From NCBI GenBank assembly GCA_006503535.1, contig QYRS01000004.1:1612001-1676000 (forward strand): DNA of 64,000 nucleotides, read 5' to 3'. Below are positions 55,768-64,000 of the stretch, piece by piece. This DNA comes from Arthrinium phaeospermum. Its lineage: Eukaryota > Ascomycota > Sordariomycetes > Amphisphaeriales > Apiosporaceae. How positions within the stretch are numbered: the stretch's first letter is position 1; every line of letters starts with the position of its first letter. The notes under the pieces are model-generated. The model was given only the letters and a program-made list of their open reading frames with translations. It did no database searches and had not been told where the DNA came from. The position numbers were made by a program, and so were the translations under genes.

Positions 55768-58145
55768 TTAACCCTCTGCTTCCATCTCGTAGCTGTTGGA
55801 CCTGTGCTTTGGCTGGAAGTTGAAACCAGGATGAGCCGGGCCGAGGTACATCTCACTACAATCGGGGTTAGCGTCTAGCTCCTCGGAGTTCCTAAAGGGA
55901 GGTTTGCATGCTTACCTGATCTTGATCCAGTCCTTGTAGTTGTCACTTGCCAAAAGCGTCTCGAGCTCGTTTCGGCCCCGGTAGGCAGGCGGGCGTTCAT
56001 TCAGGCTAGGGGGGAGGTGCTCCAGAAGCCCAATGGGAATGTACCGGTGCGTGAAGCTGAGCCACTCGAGCAAGAACCGCCGCGTGAACCCGATACCCAG
56101 CTCGTCGGAGCCCCAAGCCTCCATGCCGAACTTGCAGAACTTTTCGATGTAGCCCAGGCGCTCGGTGGCGGACTTGTCGAGGTACTGACCCTTTTCGATT
56201 TCCTCAAAGATCCAAGGCTTGACCATGGCACCGCGGGCAATCATGACACTGTCGACCTTGGCGTTGTCGACGTGGTCAAAGTAGTCGACATGCGAGTAGC
56301 AGTCGCCGTTGCCCAGGAAGTACATCCTGCCATCAGCCGAGTTGGCCTGCGTGTTGGCGTCGGGCTCCTTGGCGGTATCCGCCAGGTCGTCCTTCTTCTG
56401 GTTGTAGGACTTGACCAGGGCAGCGCACTCCGCGATGTATGACCAGTTGGCGCTTCTCGTGTAGCGCTGTTGACGGCTTCGGCCATGCAGCGTGACCGCG
56501 GCACATCCAGGGGCCCCCAGGAAATCGCGCTGTTCCTCGCCGCCGAAGGCTAGTCTCTCAATGGTCTTGGCTGCGTTTGGCTTGGCATCACGGACGCCCA
56601 TACGCAGCTTGGCTGTTATGGGCACCTCGCCAGAAACAGCATTCATTCCCCGAATCATCCGCTCCATCTTGTTAGGTGCGTCGAGAAGTCCGGAACCAGC
56701 GCCTGTCGAGTACACCATATCGATGGGGCATCCGCAGTTGAGATCGACCACTCGCAGATGGGGCAGGAAGCTGGTGAGTGCCTCGGTTGCCTTGACTGCG
56801 ATCCAGGGCTGGTTGGCCGAGATCTGGGCACCGAATTTGAGATCCTTCGAGTTGTCGTAGCCCTTGACGATCGAGCCCTCCGAGGGTGTGTACCGGGGAG
56901 GGGAGATTTCACTCGTAGACGCTTTCATAAGAGCCCAGTCCCCCTTGGCCCCCTGGATTAGGGGCATGCCCATTGCCATCTCCGAATACGTGACTTGCGC
57001 ACCAAGCTCAACACAGAGTCTTCGGAAAGGGAGGTTGCCCTGCGTAGTCAGCGGAGCAAGCACTGGGGTTTCACGACCAAAGTAGATCTTGCGCTTCTCG
57101 CTGGGCTTGAGCGGCGGGTCCACGAACTGGGCTCTGAATTCCTCACGAGCTGTCTTCAAATCCTCTTGGTTTTCGGCGCTGGGGCCGCCCTTTTTGTTGT
57201 GGAAGTCCCTTGAACGCGAAGCATCGGCATTGAGCCACTGGATGTATTTGTCGGATTTCTCCAGGTTTGCCTTCTTCTTTGCGAGGCTCCATTTCTGGTC
57301 GCTGGAAACGGCATTGACTGTCCCTGGGCGCCTGTCTGCAGCGTCGTCGTCTCCAGAGAAAGGCTGGGAGGGGTCGCCAGCACCGTTGAGAACGAGCTCC
57401 TTCCGTCCGTCTTCGCGCTCGATCTCCTCAGAGTGGCTCTTGACAAAACGGCATTTCCAGCCTGATGGGCACTTTCCAAACGACTCAAAAACGGGACACT
57501 TTCCGCCGAGGGTGTCAAGATCCTCACGCCGTCCCTGTGCCATGTAATCACGCAGATTGTGGCTCATGTTGCACCTCTCCCCGAATCTGCACTCTCGAGG
57601 CGAGAACTCATTGGTGTAGGCAACACTGTTGCAAAGCTTGATGGCATCAGAGAAGTGACCGTACTGGCGGTCCTTGTTCTGCCCCTTCTGCTTCTTGCGG
57701 GGCTTCTCCTTCTTGCCGTTGCTCCTGTCATCACGAGCATCACCGCGAGCATCACCGCGGGGGTCTGGCTTGCCATTGACAGGGTCACTGGTGCTGATGG
57801 ATCCCTCAGCTGCATCATCATCGACTACATTCGTCTGAGCAACTTCATTGGAGATGAGGTACCTGAACCAGTTAGCATACCCGGTGCACGCCTGAGATGA
57901 TAGGCAGGTAGATTCATAGGAGGGTGTGGTACTCACTCGGCCTTGATGGCGGCGAAGCCTCTTCTCCTGTTGTCGACGGTACCATCTTGGGTTTTGAATT
58001 TCTTAGATGCTGGACCCTCAGTTCCATCTTGATGTTGGGTGACCTCGTCGTTGTCATTTTCCCGCTTGCTTGCGGGATGGAGCGAACCATCCAAGGGTAT
58101 GGACGTATCATCCATCTTAATGTCGGAGGGCCCCTCGTTAGCCAT
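55768..58145 (-). CDS. DUS3: tRNA-dihydrouridine(47) synthase (DUS3)
   Basis: FMN enzyme that reduces uridine 47 in tRNA variable loops. Three exons, 58145-57937, 57862-55916 and 55855-55768, with introns of 74 and 60 bp, give 747 residues. Exon 1 starts [19 protein letters not shown] and ends [10 protein letters not shown], joined by splicing to YLISNEVAQ. Two CCCH zinc fingers characteristic of eukaryotic Dus3 follow: [11 protein letters not shown] (about 161) and [16 protein letters not shown] (about 192). The TIM-barrel catalytic domain begins near [20 protein letters not shown] and contains [20 protein letters not shown], holding the catalytic Cys. [15 protein letters not shown] and [14 protein letters not shown] are further Dus motifs. 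The last exon supplies the usual ending [18 protein letters not shown] duplicated RGDA unit around 57734-57755 is a small local repeat. Confidence 0.95.
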
Positions 58146-60250
58146 GGTATTTTATTTGCTAGGGGTGTGTGTGTTAGAGCCTCAATGCACCGAGATCTCC
58201 TAACGCTGTTGGCTATGCCACTGTAATTTTGTCATAAATTTTCAAGCCCGCCACCCTGCAGGTCGATTGAGCAGTAGCGTGCATCAATCAAGTACTGGCC
58301 GTATTTTTTGGACACTAAGCTGGGTAAATGTGAACCTAAGGTTGTCTGGTCGGTACCTCTCGTCAATCGATTAAAGTGCCCCATTCAAATTTAACATTGA
58401 TAGCTTTCCACCATCCGACCACCATTCATCCAGGGCCCAGGCACTCCCTCACCCTCAACCAGTGTCACTGATCACACCAACCTTGGGTGCCTAGCTCGAT
58501 CACTGCCCTGTAACCTTACCCCACCTTCCGAATGAATACACGTACTGCGTACCTACTTGGCAGGTCGATGAATTTGGGGAAAGCTGGCCTAGTAGGTTGC
58601 ATCCAGGAACCGCCTCCAAGCATCCCGTTTGCAGGTGAAGGTAATATTTGCTCCAAGGCCCGGATCCGACAAATCCTAATTTTATGCACCCAAACTCTCT
58701 CCTCCAACTTGTGCAGCGCTGGAGTGGATGCCAAACAGCAACCCTCAAATTACCATCGTGGAATCTCGGTAACGGTGCGCTCGGAACATTCCGTTTAAGC
58801 TCCGGGCCCGTCACCTCACAAAACACACCAGTCTTAGCTCACGCTCGATTCGATAACGTAACTTCCAGCGGGAAGACTTTACTAACGTCGGACGAACAGG
58901 CAAGTAGGTAGGTATGTAGGTACATGACTGTAATAGGTACTGTATCAAAGGTATGGCATGGGTCGATGTTTGAGTTATCTCATCAATGAGTACACCTACC
59001 TCCCAACATGAAATGGATGAACCTCTGCTTTGTGTATCAATGTACGGATACATGTGTGCTGCGCACCCCGAAATGGCAATATCGATCTCCCCCAGTCGAA
59101 AGAAAGGTGGACAACACCAAGCAGCATCAACATCGCATCGACATTCATCAATCAGATTCCTTGCCAAATCGTGGGCACGGCCATCAATAGTTGGCTCTTT
59201 CTCACGCTCAATGTAACATTGGAGGGGTGGACGACGAGAGCAGAGTCCGAGAGCGTCATTCAGCTCCTGTAATTCCAGAACTGTAATAGGTACAACCCGT
59301 CTAGACGGGATGAAAGCAAGAATCATCAGCTTCATGCAGGGGCTGGGGGCCTGGGCCGGCTCTACCACTTAAGTCCAACTCTGCAGTTTCGGGTAGGTAC
59401 TTACCTCTTGCTACCGCTACCGGGCTGAGCTGGCTAGCTCCAGTACTGACAGCACTCAACTGAATAAAAAGAAGTAGGGTACCTTAAGAGCCCAGAGCCC
59501 AGAGCCCAAAGAGCACATGACATGACATTGATTGACAGCAAGCCCCCTGGCGGTTGTCCTTGGCTGCCCTGGAAGTCCTCTCAAATGTCTCAACCAACCG
59601 TCCCCAATCCACAGTGAATCCATCCTTGTATCCGTTATTCTTTGTCTTCGGCAGTCTTGCTACTGTACTTACCTCTACTTGTACCACTGCACCTAAGCGT
59701 CTCCGCAATCTCGCTGCGACTTGTGGTTTGGGATTTGGAGGAGGGGCCCAACAGGTCAAAACAAAACCACACAGCTGTATCCCATGCATTCCAGTCGTCT
59801 CGGACTCCAGTCTGCCAGTACTCCAGTCGCCAGGCCAGACCAACGCGAAGACCATCGTTGCGGCTGCTGCTGTCTGCCTGCCACGCATTGACACCGTCGA
59901 TACTCCTTTTTCTTCTTTTCTTCTTTCCAGCTTCTCTCCCATGTCCAGACCAGATTAGGCGTCGAATAATTCTTTTTGATTTTCTTGCTTTTTCCCTCTG
60001 CCAACCGGGTTCCTTGGGTGAGAGATCTACGCTGGATCCTGCATTGTCGCAGTCTAGCCCCCTGTTGACATTGACGTCGCGTGCCGGTTACAGTGTTTCG
60101 TAACGCCCCGAGACTGCCCCCCAGCCTTGCTGTCACGATACACTAGCAACCTCTCGTTATTGCAACCATAATCACGTTCTTTTTCGAGTTTCTACACTCA
60201 GGGGTAACGACATGTCATTATCGCCCGTCCCAGCTTGCTGATCAACAACC
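58146..60250. promoter_or_regulatory. divergent promoter region of DUS3 and the kelch gene
   Basis: About 2.1 kb, no supported gene. It carries several GTAGGTAGGTA-type words (58901-58925, 59390-59402) and a long C/T-rich leader-like stretch from 59900 to 60250. A CCAATT-type box may be present but is not claimed. Confidence 0.55.
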
Positions 60251-61822
60251 ATGGCCGACACCTCCCGCCCTTCCTCATCCTCAAAGACTCGGACAGTGCG
60301 CTCCCAAAAGATCCAAGTTCCCTCTCCCGCCACAGCTCAGGGCCAAGCCTCGGACCAGGACGAATCGCTCGACCGCGCTCTCCCTATACGAAGTCACACG
60401 CCAGGCCATTTGTCCTCCAAGAGCCAGAGCCACAGCGGCCGGCGCAAGGCCTCGGAGAGTTCGATACGGCAGCGCTCCCAGTCGTCAGTGGCCAAGACGT
60501 CGTACGCAGCACCCCCACCACCACAGCCGGTGCAGCCGGCGCCCGTCTTCAAGACGGCATCTGCCAATGGTGACACCAGCGCCAGCGCGCGCTCCTCGGG
60601 CGATATATATGCTGGCTCGTCAACCGAGGGTGGAGGTCGGGCCAGAGACAGTGATACGGGACGCCCGTTAGCCCTGCGCTCCACATCTGCGATTGTCGGC
60701 AAATCCGCCGCAGTCAAAGAGAACCCTCCACGCAAGACCACGAGCCAGGCCATCCGCGCACGTGGGCCCTACACGGCCTTCCCTCCCCTCCAAGACCCCG
60801 CGACGGCGCCCGATGTCCCCGCTGCTCCCTCGTCCGGCATGTACTGGTCGCGAGCACCCGTCTCAGGAGCTGCCCACACGCCTCTCCGTGCCCATACAAC
60901 AACACTGGTTGGAAGCAATGTCTACATTTTTGGAGGCTGCGATTCCCGGGCCTGCTTCAACGAGCTATACGTGTTGGACGCAGACTCGTTCCACTGGAGT
61001 AGCCCTCATACGGTGGGCGATATTCCTGTCCCACTGCGGGCCATGACGTGCACGGCGGTAGGCAAGAAACTGGTCATATTTGGCGGCGGTGACGGTCCAG
61101 CATACTACAACGACGTTTACGTGTTAGACACTGTCAACTTCCGGTGGCATCGGCCGAAAATAGTCGGGGAGAAGGCGCCCAGCCCGAGGAGAGCGCACAC
61201 GTCATGCCTGTACAAGAACGGTATATATGTCTTTGGAGGCGGTGATGGTGTCCGCGCGCTCAATGACATCTGGAGGCTTGACGTCTCTGACGTGACCAAG
61301 ATGAGCTGGAAACTCATTTCGAGCCCCACGACCAGCAGCCCCAACAGCACGGCGGCTCGGGACAACCGACCGAAAGCACGAGGGTACCACACCGCGAACA
61401 TGGTCGGCAGCAAACTGATCATCTACGGCGGATCAGACGGCGGGGAATGTTTCAACGACGTTTGGGTTTATGACGTCGATACCCACGCGTGGAAAGCCGT
61501 GAGCATCCCGATCACCTTCCGGCGACTTTCGCACACGGCCACCATCGTGGGGTCGTACCTCTTCGTGATAGGAGGCCACGACGGGAACGAGTACTCCAAC
61601 GACGTCTTGCTCCTCAACTTGGTGACCATGACGTGGGACAAGCGGAGGATATACGGTCTGCCGCCTAGCGGCAGAGGCTACCACGGCACCATATTATACG
61701 ATAGTCGCCTAGTAGTGATAGGCGGCTTCGACGGCAGCGAAGTGTTCAGCGACGTCTGGATGCTGGAGCTGGCTGTGCATGCTTATTACTCCCAGATCAG
61801 CCATTTCACCATTGAAGTGTGA
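60251..61822 (+). CDS. kelch-repeat beta-propeller protein
   Basis: Single exon, 523 residues; the start ATG at 60251 has a good context (ACCATGG). Residues 1-195 are disordered and rich in Ser, Arg, Pro and Ala. From about residue 200 a kelch propeller begins (MYWSRAPVSGAAHTPLRAHT). Repeats follow with the GG doublet and spaced Tyr/Trp: NVYIFGGCDSRACFNELYVL, KLVIFGGGDGPAYYNDVYVL, GIYVFGGGDGVRALNDIWRL, KLIIYGGSDGGECFNDVWVY, YLFVIGGHDGNEYSNDVLLL and RLVVIGGFDGSEVFSDVWML. Six blades are visible. Similar fungal proteins include polarity (Tea1-like) and Ras-pathway (Ral2-like) kelch proteins, but no coiled coil or BTB domain is present to decide. It probably mediates protein binding; function unknown. 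Confidence 0.9.
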   Translation: MADTSRPSSSSKTRTVRSQKIQVPSPATAQGQASDQDESLDRALPIRSHTPGHLSSKSQSHSGRRKASESSIRQRSQSSVAKTSYAAPPPPQPVQPAPVFKTASANGDTSASARSSGDIYAGSSTEGGGRARDSDTGRPLALRSTSAIVGKSAAVKENPPRKTTSQAIRARGPYTAFPPLQDPATAPDVPAAPSSGMYWSRAPVSGAAHTPLRAHTTTLVGSNVYIFGGCDSRACFNELYVLDADSFHWSSPHTVGDIPVPLRAMTCTAVGKKLVIFGGGDGPAYYNDVYVLDTVNFRWHRPKIVGEKAPSPRRAHTSCLYKNGIYVFGGGDGVRALNDIWRLDVSDVTKMSWKLISSPTTSSPNSTAARDNRPKARGYHTANMVGSKLIIYGGSDGGECFNDVWVYDVDTHAWKAVSIPITFRRLSHTATIVGSYLFVIGGHDGNEYSNDVLLLNLVTMTWDKRRIYGLPPSGRGYHGTILYDSRLVVIGGFDGSEVFSDVWMLELAVHAYYSQISHFTIEV

Positions 61823-63947
61823 TGGATAAGGTTGGGCAATGAAGGGGCATGTTGAGGTTCACCATCGGACTCGAGTCGAAGCTATACCCTCTGACGACAT
61901 GCCGGCCAAACTCAGCTCGGGTCGGAGCTGACGCCCTCTTTTGGGGTGTATTATGTACCCAACAAATGGGGGCGTCAGCTCATCAACGTCCGACTGTTGG
62001 AGTACAATGCTTACGCCGCGAATACAAGAAGCCTCAGCCGCTGCTCCGTTATATAACGGACTTGACAGACCTGTTAGATTGTACTATCTATGATACTTAT
62101 GTCGAAAGGGTTGGACTCTGGGGAAAGGGGTTGATGGGTGAGAGCAAGCGGACCCAACGGGAAAGTGCGGCCATATGCTGCTGCTGTCCGTTGGTGTCAT
62201 CTATGAGCAAGATCTAAGCAGCTGCTACACGCGCCTTCCAGAAAGTCAAACGAAGAGTAGCAGCCGACTACCTAGGGGGAAGACAACGAGTTATTGTTTA
62301 CTTTTGGATACACCATGTCTGTCGGGAGGTATCATTGATGTGTATTTCGGGAGGGATGGGGAGGAGCGTTTTACGATTGATGGAATAGCGGGACATCTTT
62401 TATGAAATACCCCTTTCTTCTGAACCGAAAGAATTGTATAATTATGATATTACTTATAACGATTGATGCTCTTTTTTTACCGTGAAAGATGAGCAGCAGA
62501 AAGATGAAGGATACTGGGAGAATGTCAATATAATGGCCGAAAGCCTTTAGAATTTGTCTTATCGAACAGGTGTTATATTATGGTCATTGGGTCTCGATAT
62601 CTCTATCCAGATGCTTGCTTGAGGCCAACAAGCGCACTTTGCTGGGATCGTTTCTCAAGAGATATATGGTTTCAACCCGGTTCCGCCTTTAACGTCTGGC
62701 TTCTGTACACTCAATGCCAAGGTTGTCGAGCTGGAGAAACGAGATGTAGCGACGCCTGGCCTACATCCATGTATACTCTGCTTCTAAACCACACACCTCT
62801 CTTACCGTGAAGCAAGTCCGCTTCCCAGCATCCACGCCCAATGTAAGAAGTCCTGGCGCGGTCAAGTCGCCAGTTCCCAAAACAAAAGATTCTCCGCCCT
62901 CCCATCAAATCAGCTCGTCCCTCGTGGTTCCGCCCAACATATCTGCCTTGTTTGCCCACCCAGGGTAGAAAGACCAGAGACCCCCCTTCCTCTTATTATA
63001 CTACTTCTTGCATTGCATGTGCATGTAGAGGCGACTGGTGCTGTGTAAAGTCTCCAGTTTGCGGGTGGAAATTTTTCCACATGGGATGATCTGGCGTAAA
63101 ATACCCACCAGATGAATGATACGACATCATCTGACCATGGTTGTTGAATGGTAGCAGCCGCTCGCCAATCTCGCGATCTTGCCACCATCTGCCGTAGTAC
63201 TGGTGTAACGAGGCCCCCTGAACATATGTGTATACATATATAAGTCACCGCCGCCTTAAAACACTCTGTGTTGGTTGATTAAAGTCTTTCGTAGACAGAA
63301 TCCCTCCATCCTCTGACCTGTTACTGTTCTGAGTTGGGCCCTGACAAGACATATATGTACCGACATATCACTCGAGGGGAGTAGGGGCGTTGGTTGGCCT
63401 TTACCTAGGTGTCATGTTAACATTCTGTGAACACTGTTGCAGGAGCCCACGATCACCCGTGGGCCGAATGCTACGCAGACGACATTCACTACTGCGCAAT
63501 ACTCGTTGCCAGACAGGCCTTGAGGAACAGAACGGGACAACGATTATGACGGGTGCAACGTCTGTGTTGCAGTTCTTCCATTCTCCAATTCTTCTATGAT
63601 TATCCAGCACAATACGCAGGTCTGTCTATCTTGGCTGCGTTTTTCTCCCAGCCCGCCCCCTTTGGGGCAATTCTGTTGCTATAAGGAGGCGGGCCACCGA
63701 AATGACTAACATACACAACAATGGAAAAGGGTATGAAGCGAATCAACCACCCTCGCCATGCGAGAAGCAAAACCTCTAACTCCAAGTCATGTAAAGCAAT
63801 GCCGCATTATGTTGTTTTCTTCGGGATTTCCCACCGACGATGAGAATGCCACTCGCCTGGTGAGTTGCTGCTCACAGAGAATGTTCATAGCCTTCCATTC
63901 GTCGCGAGTGGTTGTTACCCGAAGCAAGATCGATTAATCGAGCCCGC
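61823..63947. other. intergenic, right end of window
   Basis: About 2.1 kb between the convergent kelch gene and the edge gene. No supportable gene. A direct or inverted relation of CAGCTC-type words is seen around 61910-61985 but is too short to interpret. Confidence 0.5.
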
Positions 63948-64000
63948 TCACTTCCGGGCGCCCTCCTTGCCCTCCGCTGCCTTCGTCTTCTCACGGTCGG
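63948..64000 (-). CDS. 3' end of an unidentified gene, cut by the window edge
   Basis: The minus strand reads DREKTKAAEGKEGARK followed by TGA (63950-63948) with coding-like composition. This looks like the Lys/Glu-rich tail of a protein whose body lies to the right. Only 17 codons are visible, so no family can be given. Confidence 0.4.
   Translation of the reverse strand, partial: DREKTKAAEGKEGARK

Noticed and set aside
1..64000. tRNA, 5S rRNA, CRISPR array, transposon
   Set aside because: Reading for tRNA B-box words, 5S-like sequence, regularly spaced direct repeats, terminal repeats or transposase motifs gave nothing convincing. A short RNA gene could still be missed by eye.

Overview
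This is nuclear DNA of a filamentous ascomycete (Pezizomycotina, most likely Sordariomycetes). Genes are split by short introns of about 50-120 bp with GT(A/G)NGT donors and branch-like CTAAC/CTGAC motifs. The gene set is fungal: TAF1, MIC60, MSB1, an RLM1-type MADS factor and DSD1. GC-rich coding exons alternate with lower-GC, pyrimidine-tract intergenic DNA. I see no bacterial operon, CRISPR array, tRNA, rRNA or transposase. Species cannot be fixed by eye.

Left part (1-26 kb): the C-terminal part of 5-oxoprolinase runs in from the left edge (+). It is followed by a zinc-finger protein with a fungal STAND-like N-terminal region and an unresolved start (-), and a 1245-residue disordered protein with a Trp-rich C-terminal membrane segment (-). 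Next come the phosphoinositide phosphatase SAC1 (-) and, divergently, a Rab5-type GTPase (+). MIC60/mitofilin (+), PIG-P (-), ARP4 (+) and a D-serine dehydratase-like PLP enzyme (-) follow. TAF1 (+) is divergent from the last.

Middle (30-49 kb): two unusually large intergenic stretches (about 5.7 and 6.2 kb) flank a convergent pair, an RLM1/MEF2-type MADS factor (+) and an MSB1-family protein (-). Both families are linked in yeast to Rho/Pkc1 cell-wall and polarity signalling. The 5.7-kb stretch upstream of RLM1 holds two abutting perfect matches to the Rlm1/MEF2 site CTA(A/T)4TAG at 32826-32845, and the protein carries a MEF2-like MAP-kinase docking motif. This suggests an autoregulatory loop and is the most interesting signal I found.

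Right part (49-64 kb): uracil-DNA glycosylase UNG1 (-, with an in-frame upstream start that could add a mitochondrial leader), an MTM1/SLC25A39-type carrier (-), an FBXO9/Hrt3-type F-box protein (+), tRNA-dihydrouridine synthase DUS3 (-), a kelch-repeat protein (+), and the last codons of a minus-strand gene at the right edge.

Splice structures were worked out by hand from GT/AG signals, reading frame and family motifs. Every multi-exon model given here keeps frame and ends in a stop, except the zinc-finger gene, whose 5' end is open. No transcript data or database search was available.
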